From assembly GCA_023512255.1 (NCBI GenBank), contig JAILZY010000101.1, forward strand, positions 1-12,054: a stretch of DNA of 12,054 nucleotides. Reading direction: 5' to 3'. Below the pieces are notes generated by a model. That model was not told the DNA's origin. It saw only the letters and a program-made list of their open reading frames with translations, and ran no database searches. Shown piece after piece: positions 1-7,634 of the stretch. The translations under genes were made by a program, and so were the position numbers. This stretch comes from a bacterium. Lineage in GTDB: Bacteria; SZUA-182; DTGQ01. The number at the start of each line of letters is the position of its first letter. Position 1 is the first letter of the stretch.

Positions 1-98
1 TTTGCCGCCTGAGCCATCGGTGATGAAATCAAAACCAATCCCATAAGGATCACTAAACCCAAGAGAGCAGACCTTAACCAATTTTTTCTTAAAACCAT
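1..98 (-). CDS. Exported protein, N-terminus only (runs off window)
   Basis: Only the first 32 codons are present; the gene continues past position 1. The start ATG at 98-96 is preceded by a strong Shine-Dalgarno AAGGAG (113-108, spacing 9). The peptide is a textbook Sec signal: basic n-region (MVLRKNWLR), hydrophobic core rich in Leu/Val/Ile/Met (about residues 11-25), and a type I signal peptidase site after A-Q-A at residues 29-31. There is no Cys, so it is not a lipoprotein. The mature part is not visible and the function cannot be inferred. The gene lies downstream of the sulfatase-like gene on the same strand but is separated from it by more than 600 bp of AT-rich DNA, so it probably has its own promoter. 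An exact TATAAT (minus strand, 186-181) lies in that spacer, but I found no convincing -35 for it. Confidence 0.8.
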   Translation of the reverse strand, partial: MVLRKNWLRSALLGLVILMGLVLISSPMAQAA

Positions 99-415
99 AG
101 TTAAAATCTCCTTCACACTAGAACCTTATTTAAGTTAAACTAAGCTTGGGAAATAATCTAAGTAATTAAATAATCTATAAATTATAAATACAAAATAAAA
201 ATACAAAACTATCCCGCCCATACTATTAAAATAGAATTAGGAGCTTTTCAATTTCAAAAACCTGAGATCAGCTCTTAAAGATATTTTTTTTCGGGACACT
301 CTCATCAAGATGTTTTTATAGTATCTCCCTCAATCCTTTCCTTTCATGGTTAGTAATTTCTACGAGTTGACTAAAATATAGATACTTAAACATTTCTTGC
401 CTTTTTTATTCTCCC

Positions 416-444
416 CCCTTCCAAGTTTTCACCTCCCTTCCAAG
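416..444. repeat. Direct repeat CCCTTCCAAG x2, 19-bp period
   Basis: The decamer CCCTTCCAAG occurs at 416-425 and 435-444. The sequence is pyrimidine-rich and sits just before the GGTCATA cluster. It has no known role. It belongs to the pattern of short local duplications seen in the other spacers of this window. Confidence 0.5.
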
Positions 445-457
445 ATTGGGAATTACT

Positions 458-519
458 GGTCATAAATTTTATGGTCATATTTTATGGTCATAGATCCTAT
501 GGTCATAAAATTTATGACC
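458..519. repeat. GGTCATA repeat cluster bounded by a 13-bp inverted repeat
   Basis: GGTCATA occurs four times in direct orientation, starting at 458, 473, 486 and 501 (steps 15, 13, 15), and once inverted (TATGACC, 513-519). Three copies are the decamer TATGGTCATA (470-479, 483-492, 498-507), itself an imperfect palindrome. The outermost ends, 458-470 and 507-519, are perfect 13-bp inverted repeats, and 501-519 alone is a perfect palindrome with 9-bp arms around one base. This layout fits a multi-site operator or a cruciform-forming element. It lies about 360-420 bp upstream of the minus-strand exported-protein gene. Its function is inferred only from arrangement. Confidence 0.6.
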
Positions 520-715
520 TTCTGGCATAGTAATATCCCTATTAGTATTTTTTGCTATGCATTAAATATGCCAATATACATTAAAAATGTAAATTTAATA
601 AGCAATTGATTTATTTATCTTTATAGATATCCTCCCTAAAATCCAAAATGACTCATCCTCTAGATTATAGGAAAAAGATTACACATTATGAACAAAATTA
701 ACCAGATAGAGTCAG

Positions 716-3694
716 CTATTGATTTTCAGTTCCCAGCGCAGATTGAATCTGATCCAAAAGGTCCCGCGCTGGCTGATAATCTGGCTTGACCCGCAGAGCC
801 TGCTGCAAATACTCTATACTTCGAGCCAGGTCTTGCTTCCAGAGGTAACAGTTAGCTAGGTGAAAGTAAGTTACTGGATTGTTTGGGTTTTTCTGAATCG
901 CCTGGCTATATTCAGTAATAGCCAGATCAAATTTCTGCTGTTTGAAAAAGGTGAAACCTAAATTTATATGGGCAGCTTCATGAGTCGGGTCGATAGCCAG
1001 AATCCGTTTGCATTCCTCTACTCCCAGCTCAGTTTCTCCAATGGCAAAGTAGAGCAGACTAAGTTTAAGCCGAGCATTAAGGTGATTAGCATCTTTGGCC
1101 AGAATATGTTTAAAGATGCTAATCGCCTGGCTGCTGTTTCCCTGATCCTGATAGGCGACTGCCAACTGAAATAGGGTATCGATATTGTCCGGATCAAGTT
1201 TTAGGGCAGACTGATAGGCTTCAATGGCCTGACTTAATTTCTGTTGATTATGGAAGGCAAGCCCTAGGCTGAAATAGGCCTTATGATTTCGGGGATCAAG
1301 CTCAAGGCATCTTTGGAATGATTGAATCGCCTGGTCTGAATCGTTAAGCTGAGAGTAGACCAGGCCAAGATTGTAGAAAATCTCAGATGACCCAGGCTCT
1401 AATTGCCGGGCTTTCTGAAACTGCTCAAGCGCCTGCTGGTAGTCTTCCTCTTTGAGGGAGATTATGCCCAGGGAATTGTACACCTTGGCCATGTTCGGGT
1501 CAATTTCCTGAACCCGACCGATTTCCTGCCTGGCCAGATCATATTCTCCCTTTTGAATGTGAATATCTACCAGGCTCAGCAGGGTATCGGCTCGCCGCGA
1601 ATCGAGTTTTAAAGCCTGGCAAATCCTTTTTTCCGCCTCATCAATCGCCCCTTGAGCAAGATAAATGGCCCCTAGGGTATTATAGACATTCACGTTCTGG
1701 GGATCTAGCTCAAGCGCTTTCTCCGCATACTGAAGGGCGGTCGCGTAGTCCTTTTTAGCCAGATATACATTAGCCAGACCCCCCAGAGCCTCAATATGCT
1801 TGGGCTCTCTCTTGAGCGCCTGGCCGAAGGCCTCAATAGCCCGGTCATACTCGCCGCTGTAGCTATAGAGAACGCCCAGGTTCTGATAGATTTCTACAGA
1901 CTCAGGGTCAAGTTTCAGGGCTTTTTCAACCTGCTCGAAGGCCTTCTCTTTCTGGCCAAGTTTCAGATACACTCCTCCCAGGTTTACGTAGCCATTCAGA
2001 TAAGCCGGATCAAGACGAATACATTCTAAAAATTCATCCCGCGCCTTTTCAAACCGTCCAATTTTATTATAGATAAATCCCACCATAAAGTGGGCAAAGA
2101 CATCTTGGGGATCAACCTCAAGGCTTTTTTGAAAATAGCCGATGGCCTGCTCGTATTCATGGCGTAGGTAATGATAGGCAGCCACATTGAAGTAGTTTAG
2201 AACCATAACCATATCCTTGGGATCTGGATAGTTTCCGCTTTCTCCACCGGCCTCTTCCTTCACCGTTGCTGTCCACAGGTATCCTAGCCGCTCAAGCCTC
2301 TGCCGGGTATCATCGTCCATGACCATTAGGTTGGCTTTTTTTCGGACGTTTCCTGCTGAATAGCGGTTTTTCATTTCGGCCAGGAGTTTTTCCATAACCG
2401 CCACCTGATCCTGTCGGTAGGGGAAAAGGTTAGTGAGTTCCCGAGGATCATCCGTAAGATGATAGAGCTCGGGTTTGGGGGCTTTGATGTACTTCCACTC
2501 TGAGGTTCTCACTCCCAGCAGAGGGCTCCAGCGATGGTTGTAAAAAGGAAAATAGGTTTCACAGTAGATCGCCTCACTATCTGCCCCTACTAAATAGTCT
2601 CCCGAAGAAGAAGAGGCCTGAGCTATAGAGGCAGGTGGTCTAATCAGTGGACAGAGAGATCTACCCTGCATTTTCGAATCCATGAGGCGAATTCCGGCCA
2701 GATCAAGAATGGTGGGAGCAATGTCCGCGCTGCTAACCTGACTACTAAGGCTTGCGGCAGCCGGAATCTTTCCCGGATAGCGGATAATAAGAGGAACATG
2801 AATGGTGCTATCATAAATAAAAACCGAATGACTCGGCTCGCCGTGCTCTCCGAGGCTTTCGCCATGATCGGCTGTAAAGCAGATTATGGTCTGATCGAAA
2901 AGGCCAAGCTCTTTTATCCTCTGAAATAGTCTGCCCAGACAGTCATCGGTATAGACGATTTCCCGATCATAGCAGAAGGCCAGATTAGCCGGATCATCGC
3001 AGACAGACTGCATTCCTCCAAGGTAAGACTCAGGGGGCCGATAGGGTGCATGGGGATCAAAGCAGTGAATGAACAGGAAAAATGGGCCAGGCTGTTTATT
3101 ATTCAGCCATTTGGTGGCCGCTTCAATAACCTCCTCGGCTCGCCGCTCTTCGAACAATAGATCTGATTTTTCTCCATTTGAGGCCATCTGGTCATCATAG
3201 AGATCAAACCCCTGATCCAGGCCAAAGCGAGAGTCAAGCACAAAGGCCCCTACAAAAGCTGCGGTCTGATAGCCGTTTTTTTTCAAAATCTCGGCCAGAG
3301 TCAAGCTTTCTTCACCGAGCCGAAAGGTCCCATTGTCCCGCACCCCATGGCCGAGAGGGTATTGTCCGGTCATTATGGTAGCGTGACTAGGCAGGGTGAT
3401 CGGAACCGGCGTATAACATGAGGCAAAGCGCACACCTTCTTTGGCCAGCTGATCGATATGAGGGGTCGAAATTCCCTGATATCCATAGCAGCCAAGATGA
3501 TCGGCTCGCAGGGTATCAATTGAGATCAAAAGAATATTGGGAAGTATCCGAGGCCTGCTTTCTCCACCACTTTTTAGCATATTCCTGCCAACCGCTGGCT
3601 TCTTTGGCCAGCAGCCGGCGCTCAAGGCGGCAATGAATATCAAGATAACAGCCAAAATGCTAGTTGCTTGTTTGGTAGACCGAGCCACGTGCAT
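716..3694 (-). CDS. Sulfatase-like (alkaline phosphatase superfamily) lipoprotein fused to 14 TPR repeats
   Basis: A 992-aa protein. Start ATG at 3694 has AAGGAG (3706-3701) 6 bp upstream. Residues 12-28 form a lipoprotein-type signal ending in LSAGC, with C28 the likely lipidated residue. Residues 51-480 are a sulfatase/alkaline-phosphatase-superfamily hydrolase: NILLISIDTLRADHLG with metal-binding-type D60, TLPSHATIMTG around residue 100, DPHAPY (213-218), TADHGESLGEHG (274-285; D276, H277), and the C-terminal ELYHLTDDPRELTNL and RLERLGYL motifs of the family. Residue T100 replaces the Cys/Ser that becomes formylglycine in true sulfatases, so a Thr-nucleophile phospho- or alkyl-ester hydrolase/transferase is more likely than a sulfatase (inference). 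Residues 499-974 are 14 uninterrupted 34-residue TPRs, a protein-binding scaffold, with an 18-residue cap. Substrate unknown. The gene is monocistronic and divergent from the 4368 gene. Confidence 0.9.
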   Translation of the reverse strand: MHVARSTKQATSILAVILIFIAALSAGCWPKKPAVGRNMLKSGGESRPRILPNILLISIDTLRADHLGCYGYQGISTPHIDQLAKEGVRFASCYTPVPITLPSHATIMTGQYPLGHGVRDNGTFRLGEESLTLAEILKKNGYQTAAFVGAFVLDSRFGLDQGFDLYDDQMASNGEKSDLLFEERRAEEVIEAATKWLNNKQPGPFFLFIHCFDPHAPYRPPESYLGGMQSVCDDPANLAFCYDREIVYTDDCLGRLFQRIKELGLFDQTIICFTADHGESLGEHGEPSHSVFIYDSTIHVPLIIRYPGKIPAAASLSSQVSSADIAPTILDLAGIRLMDSKMQGRSLCPLIRPPASIAQASSSSGDYLVGADSEAIYCETYFPFYNHRWSPLLGVRTSEWKYIKAPKPELYHLTDDPRELTNLFPYRQDQVAVMEKLLAEMKNRYSAGNVRKKANLMVMDDDTRQRLERLGYLWTATVKEEAGGESGNYPDPKDMVMVLNYFNVAAYHYLRHEYEQAIGYFQKSLEVDPQDVFAHFMVGFIYNKIGRFEKARDEFLECIRLDPAYLNGYVNLGGVYLKLGQKEKAFEQVEKALKLDPESVEIYQNLGVLYSYSGEYDRAIEAFGQALKREPKHIEALGGLANVYLAKKDYATALQYAEKALELDPQNVNVYNTLGAIYLAQGAIDEAEKRICQALKLDSRRADTLLSLVDIHIQKGEYDLARQEIGRVQEIDPNMAKVYNSLGIISLKEEDYQQALEQFQKARQLEPGSSEIFYNLGLVYSQLNDSDQAIQSFQRCLELDPRNHKAYFSLGLAFHNQQKLSQAIEAYQSALKLDPDNIDTLFQLAVAYQDQGNSSQAISIFKHILAKDANHLNARLKLSLLYFAIGETELGVEECKRILAIDPTHEAAHINLGFTFFKQQKFDLAITEYSQAIQKNPNNPVTYFHLANCYLWKQDLARSIEYLQQALRVKPDYQPARDLLDQIQSALGTENQ

Positions 3695-3764
3695 AGAAAT
3701 CTCCTTTTTTTAAAGATTCCATAATCTACACTTTTGCAGAACTCTCCCCATGCCTTGAACTTCT

Positions 3765-3780
3765 TGAAAGTTATCTTTCA
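3765..3780 (-). promoter_or_regulatory. Inverted repeat in leader of the sulfatase-like gene
   Basis: TGAAAG and CTTTCA (6-bp arms, 4-base loop) lie about 70-85 bp upstream of the ATG, inside the predicted untranslated leader. It could be an operator half-site pair or a small hairpin. The arms do not extend, so support is limited. Confidence 0.3.
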
Positions 3781-3823
3781 TACCAAACCCACTAAAATCA
3801 AGGGCTTAGAGAAAAAGAGCAAA

Positions 3824-3832
3824 AGTATAGCA
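3824..3832 (-). promoter_or_regulatory. Candidate extended -10 promoter of the sulfatase-like gene
   Basis: The minus strand reads TGC-TATACT, an extended -10 (TGn) followed by a hexamer one base off TATAAT. The region 17 bp upstream is only a T-rich run, so there is no good -35, as is tolerated in extended -10 promoters. Transcription would start near 3817 and give a leader of about 120 nt. A TTGACC (3846-3841) lies too close to act as its -35. Confidence 0.35.
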
Positions 3833-3940
3833 TAATGAGAGGTCAAAAAAATTTTTGCAATCTTCATACCCTGCTTATCTCCTGCTCTGCTTTCACTTCT
3901 TAATCTAATCCTGCTTCTTTGTAGCCATATTTTAACTTTT

Positions 3941-4016
3941 TGATATATCTTGATATATCAGATATCAGGACTAGCATCAGTACGAGTCAGATATCAGTAC
4001 GAGCATCAGGATGAGC
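3941..4016. repeat. 10-bp and 29-bp tandem repeats in the divergent spacer
   Basis: TGATATATC(T/A) is repeated in tandem at 3941-3950 and 3951-3960. It is followed by a 29-bp unit at 3959-3987 and 3988-4016 that matches at 24 of 29 positions; both units begin with CAGATATCAG. The word ATCAGTACGAG also recurs with a 17-bp shift (3976-3986, 3993-4003). This suggests more than one round of slippage or duplication. A regulatory role is possible because it lies between two divergent promoters, but nothing shows it directly. Confidence 0.6.
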
Positions 4017-4207
4017 CGCACCTGCTTTCCGAATAAGCGTACTTCATGATATTTCCAAAATATAAGGGATAGCTTTCAGAAGGCAGACTGACCAATAAAA
4101 CTGTCCAATAATTGATCTGTCCATGATTCTATCAACATCATTTCCTTATCGAACAAAAGAAAATGGCAGCCGCTATCTATTTTAACTATCTGCTCTTGCT
4201 GGCTATT

Positions 4208-4250
4208 ATTGTAACCAAAATATATGGCTATTGTAGCCAAAATATATGGC
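4208..4250. repeat. 22-bp-period direct repeat upstream of the 4368 gene
   Basis: Two 21-bp copies (4208-4228, 4230-4250) differ at one base and share the core CCAAAATATATGGC at 4215-4228 and 4237-4250. A 22-bp step places the two cores about two helical turns apart on the same face, as for paired regulator sites. It lies 118-160 bp before the start codon of the 4368 gene. Confidence 0.55.
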
Positions 4251-4367
4251 ACAGTTATTGCTCTTCCTGTGAGCTAAGGGAGAAACAGATGTAATAGCTC
4301 TCCTGTTCATAAATGATTTATCATCCCGGCAGCAGTCTGGTAACATCCTCAAAAGAAAGATAGTGCG

Positions 4368-7364
4368 ATGAGAAAGTTTAATAGGGCTATTCTCCTGAGA
4401 CTAAAAGAACTCTATTTTACCACGTGGTTACTCTTTGTGGTAGTAGCCATCTTTCTCTCAGGTCCGCTTTTTTGCTTTACCCTTCCACGGCCTGCTTACG
4501 GCTGGGTATGGAACGACGTTCTTGTCAGCGGCGGGGCTCTTGATCAGATTCATCCTCAGGTTGCCTATGCTGGAGGGGGAAATCTGATGATTGTCTGGGA
4601 GAATCGTGACAGCGGATCAGGCGATATCTATGGTCTTATCCAGGCTGGTGGCCAGTCAGGCTCCCCTTTTCCCATCTGCACTGCTCAAGGAGATCAAAGA
4701 TATCCGCAAGTGGTGTGGAACGGGAGCAATTATTTTGTCGTCTGGGAAGATACCCGCGGCGGCAATGCTGATATTTATGGCAGCAGGGTAAGTGTTACAG
4801 GCACTATGGGCACAGTCTTAGACAATCTCCCCTCGTCGTCAGGGGGAGGGGTAGGCGGTGTTCCCCTTTGCTCGGCCAGTGGAGATCAGCTACAGCCCTC
4901 CTTGGTCTGGAACAGCCGGGATCGGCAATATCTGATTGTTTGGCAGGATCATCGAATCGAGCCAGCTAAAATTTATGGCCTGAGGCTAACCGAGGGGATG
5001 CAGTCTCTCGATGGTCCGGCTTCAAGTGGCGGTCTGCTCATTGCTCGAAGCGGTGGAACAAATCCTTCTGTGGCCTGGAATGGAGCCAACTATCTGGTGG
5101 TTTGGGAATACCAGACCAGCGCATCTTCCTGCGATATCTACGGTGGTCGGGTATCAAGCTCTGGACAGGTGATAGATGATGCGCCTCTCCTTATTTCAGG
5201 CGGTGAGGGGCTGCGATACAATCCAGCGGTTGCTTCTGATGGCCGGGATTTTTTGGTCATCTGGGACATTCACCCACAGAATGAATATTCTGATGTAGCT
5301 GGTATTCTGGTTTCGGCCGATGGACTTCCTGACTCACGGGGTGAGTTTCCAATCGCTGAGTATCAGTGGAACCAGTTGAATCCTTCAGTTATCTGGTGTG
5401 AAAATCACTACCTAGTAGCCTGGAAGGATACCAGGAACGGGAAGGTTGATATTTACTTTGTGCGGCTCAGCAGCGCCGGCAGTTTCCTAGATAGTCAGAC
5501 CAAATTTTCTGCTATTAATGCCTGCATCGTAGGCTCATCACTCTTGGATTCTCCTGTGGCCATAGCCCGAAGAACCGATTCTGGAGAATATGTAATCATC
5601 TGGGAGGAGGTCGGCTCTCCTCCTACCCGCTCGAATACCTTTGACATCTATTCCCAGCGCTATCAGGCCACAGCTCCTCCGGTTCTCTCCTGGACAGGAG
5701 AAGCTAACTACCAAAACAGCGGGGTCAATCCAGCCATTGGGCCAGCCGGGACCTCCTTTGAATTTCGGGTAAAATACTCTAGTCTCGGCAATCTCCCACC
5801 CCAAAAGGCTCAAGTTTGGATCGATCAGGATGATGACGGCGTATATTCCATTAATCCGGCCAATTCGCTCATGGATAAAATCATCAACCTGACTCCTGGG
5901 CCAGGAAATAACTACATCCAGGGAGTTATCTACAAGGCCACAACCACGCTGGAGTTTGCCGGAGATGGCAAACTGAACTACCGCTTTGTATTCAGCGACG
6001 GAACGAATGAAGCCACGGGAGAGCCAGCCAAAAGTCACCAGATTCTGGTAGGAAATAGCCCTGCCTCTCTTGAGTGGATGGGCACCGATGGTTATGAATC
6101 AGACGGAGTAAACCCAAACAGCGCTCAGGGGGGTACAACCTTTACCTTTATGGTCCGCTACCGAGACCTAGAGAATGATCCGCCCTCGGTGGCTGAGGTA
6201 TGGGTTGATTTAAACCGCAACAATAACTACGATCAGGACGAAAAATTTCCCATGCAGGCTGTAAATACCCAAAGTTTTTCCGCTGGCCGGGGATATCAAA
6301 AGTCGATCTCCTGCCTCTACCTGCCTGATTCAACCACCAGTGCCGGAGCCATCAATATCAAGTATCGGTTCAATTTCACTAGTGGCCATACGCCGATTGG
6401 GGGAGAGCCCTCATCGGATCACTTTTTCTCTTTGACCCCGTATCGGTCAGTGCCTGTTCTCTCCTGGGTCAGTGAGGCTGGATTTGTTCAGGGGGTTCGC
6501 CTAAAAGGGAGCGAAGCAGGGGGGGGAAGTTATGAGTTTCAAGTCTGCTATCAAGATCAGGACAATGATCCTGCGCTCATCCGAGAGGTCTGGATTGACG
6601 AGAACGCGGACGGCACTTTCAGCCAGGAAGAAAAACATATCATGGAGGAGCTCATCCCGTCTGATACAGTCGTCTCCGATGGCAAGATCTATCGTCTTCT
6701 GATTGATCTTTCCTCTTCAGCAGTCGGAGATGAGATCCGTTATCGGTTCGTCTTCTCGGACGGTAAAAATATCGCTACCGGCGAGCCGTTTCTTACCCTG
6801 GCCCAGCTACCAGCCTCATTGAGCGTATACCTGACCTGGACCGGACAGCCGGGATATACCCAGGATGGGGTGAACCCGGATAGTGGGCCAGCCCAATCCT
6901 TGTTTCAGTTTCAAGTAAGGTATGTCAATGAGCATGATTTTCCTCCAAGGATTAAAAAACTCTGGATAGACCTAAACAATGACGGTCAATACCAGGGGGG
7001 CGAACTCTATGACCTGGAAGAGCTTGATCCACTCGATATGGATTATGGTGATGGCAAAATCTATACAAAATCAGTATCCATAACGCCTCAGATCACGCTG
7101 CCGGCCAATTTGAACTACCGATTTATTTTCCAAGACATTTATTCTGAAGAGGCGGCCGGTGAGCCAGCCCAAGGGTTTCGAACTGTCTTGATCCTAGCCC
7201 CAACAGATGCGCAGCCCGATCCCAACACCACAAACCAGCAACCGCAGGATCCTAATCGCCCCACCAACGCAGGGGATGTCCCTCCACCCTCTTCCTCTAA
7301 TGATGTTCCCCGTGAGCTTAAATCCACTCAGGGAGGATGCTTCATCCGGTCTCTTCTTTTTTAA
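4368..7364 (+). CDS. Exported protein: seven propeller-type repeats, four Ig-like modules, GGCFI C-terminus
   Basis: A 998-aa exported protein of unknown function. Residues 1-45 form a long signal with hydrophobic core 19-37 and a possible cut after AYG (43-45). The upstream Shine-Dalgarno is weak (AGAAAGA region), so the start rests on the signal peptide. Residues 62-432 hold seven repeats of the type PxVxWNGxxYLVVWxDxR...DIYGxRVS (near 62, 112, 176, 232, 285, 338, 395), consistent with a seven-bladed beta-propeller. Residues 438-940 hold four modules of about 125 residues, each opening with LxWxGxxGY.xxGVNP and closing with NYRFxFxD...GEPA. Each carries an acidic DxNxDG-type loop (486, 614, 744, 868) resembling EF-hand/dockerin calcium loops. 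A Pro/Asn-rich linker (944-980) precedes GGCFI (989-993), after which the protein ends within five residues. It is likely a surface or secreted binding protein; ligand unknown. Confidence 0.88.
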   Translation: MRKFNRAILLRLKELYFTTWLLFVVVAIFLSGPLFCFTLPRPAYGWVWNDVLVSGGALDQIHPQVAYAGGGNLMIVWENRDSGSGDIYGLIQAGGQSGSPFPICTAQGDQRYPQVVWNGSNYFVVWEDTRGGNADIYGSRVSVTGTMGTVLDNLPSSSGGGVGGVPLCSASGDQLQPSLVWNSRDRQYLIVWQDHRIEPAKIYGLRLTEGMQSLDGPASSGGLLIARSGGTNPSVAWNGANYLVVWEYQTSASSCDIYGGRVSSSGQVIDDAPLLISGGEGLRYNPAVASDGRDFLVIWDIHPQNEYSDVAGILVSADGLPDSRGEFPIAEYQWNQLNPSVIWCENHYLVAWKDTRNGKVDIYFVRLSSAGSFLDSQTKFSAINACIVGSSLLDSPVAIARRTDSGEYVIIWEEVGSPPTRSNTFDIYSQRYQATAPPVLSWTGEANYQNSGVNPAIGPAGTSFEFRVKYSSLGNLPPQKAQVWIDQDDDGVYSINPANSLMDKIINLTPGPGNNYIQGVIYKATTTLEFAGDGKLNYRFVFSDGTNEATGEPAKSHQILVGNSPASLEWMGTDGYESDGVNPNSAQGGTTFTFMVRYRDLENDPPSVAEVWVDLNRNNNYDQDEKFPMQAVNTQSFSAGRGYQKSISCLYLPDSTTSAGAINIKYRFNFTSGHTPIGGEPSSDHFFSLTPYRSVPVLSWVSEAGFVQGVRLKGSEAGGGSYEFQVCYQDQDNDPALIREVWIDENADGTFSQEEKHIMEELIPSDTVVSDGKIYRLLIDLSSSAVGDEIRYRFVFSDGKNIATGEPFLTLAQLPASLSVYLTWTGQPGYTQDGVNPDSGPAQSLFQFQVRYVNEHDFPPRIKKLWIDLNNDGQYQGGELYDLEELDPLDMDYGDGKIYTKSVSITPQITLPANLNYRFIFQDIYSEEAAGEPAQGFRTVLILAPTDAQPDPNTTNQQPQDPNRPTNAGDVPPPSSSNDVPRELKSTQGGCFIRSLLF

Positions 7365-7544
7365 GCTTCACATACTAGAAACTCATCCTAGAAGCTTATA
7401 AGCTCTTATTTTGCAGCTTTTATGGCCAAGAAAGCTCATCCAGCCAAGCAAAAATTCCACAAAAGTCATAAAGAGTGTAAATTATACCCTTGAAGTCATA
7501 GATATTTCTACCTTCTGGCGGTTTCTATCCCCCTGGGCGGCTAG

Positions 7545-7594
7545 CTCAAGGAGAGCTCCCCTTGAGTATTTGCCTGCAAAGGCAAGCGCTTTGC
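7545..7594 (+). terminator. Hairpin cluster downstream of the 4368 gene (possible terminator)
   Basis: CTCAAGG (7545-7551) pairs with CCTTGAG (7560-7566) around an 8-base loop. Next, TTGCC/GGCAA (7570-7574/7581-7585) and GCAAAG/CTTTGC (7576-7581/7589-7594) form two mutually exclusive hairpins. None is followed by a real T-run, so intrinsic termination is doubtful. The cluster lies about 180 bp after the stop codon. The competing stems could instead be attenuator-like. Confidence 0.3.
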
Positions 7595-7607
7595 TTAAAT
7601 GGAATTG

Positions 7608-7634
7608 ATTATGCAAAGTAAAGAATTATGCAAA
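7608..7634. repeat. Direct repeat ATTATGCAAA x2, 17-bp period
   Basis: ATTATGCAAA occurs at 7608-7617 and 7625-7634. It is one of the short-period duplications found in every spacer over 150 bp in this window. The GCAAAG part of the first copy could also compete for the CTTTGC arm of the hairpin just upstream. Confidence 0.45.

Larger units (their letters stand above)
99..715. other. AT-rich spacer without genes
   Basis: No open frame with a ribosome binding site or family signature was found on either strand. The spacer carries the leader and presumably the promoter of the minus-strand exported-protein gene. It also holds two local repeat clusters: a CCCTTCCAAG pair (416-444) and the GGTCATA cluster (458-519). 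No clear rho-independent terminator follows the stop of the sulfatase-like gene at 716. Base composition is far more AT-rich than in the neighbouring genes. Confidence 0.7.
3695..4367. other. Divergent intergenic region (promoters, tandem repeats)
   Basis: This spacer separates two divergently transcribed genes and must hold both promoters. It contains no credible gene. The sulfatase side has an extended -10 element (3824-3832) and a leader hairpin TGAAAG-TTAT-CTTTCA (3765-3780). The middle has an imperfect 29-bp tandem duplication and a 10-bp tandem (3941-4016). The 4368 side has a 22-bp-period direct repeat (4208-4250) and a 13-bp palindrome ATAAATGATTTAT (4309-4321). No convincing -35/-10 pair could be picked for the plus-strand gene. 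Confidence 0.65.

Noticed and set aside
471-530. 19-codon open frame starting at ATG 471 within the GGTCATA cluster
   Set aside because: It has no ribosome binding site, and the reading is only a by-product of the repeated TATGGTCATA words.
5538-6038. 166-codon open frame on the minus strand inside the 4368 gene
   Set aside because: It lies antisense to the Ig-like modules, has no recognisable domain, and the plus-strand frame is strongly supported by repeated modules. Treated as a shadow frame.
7360-7401. Possible frameshift in the T6 run extending the 4368 protein
   Set aside because: Losing one T would add only about a dozen residues (KLHILETH...) with no hydrophobic or CFI-box-like tail, so nothing suggests a longer ancestral frame here.
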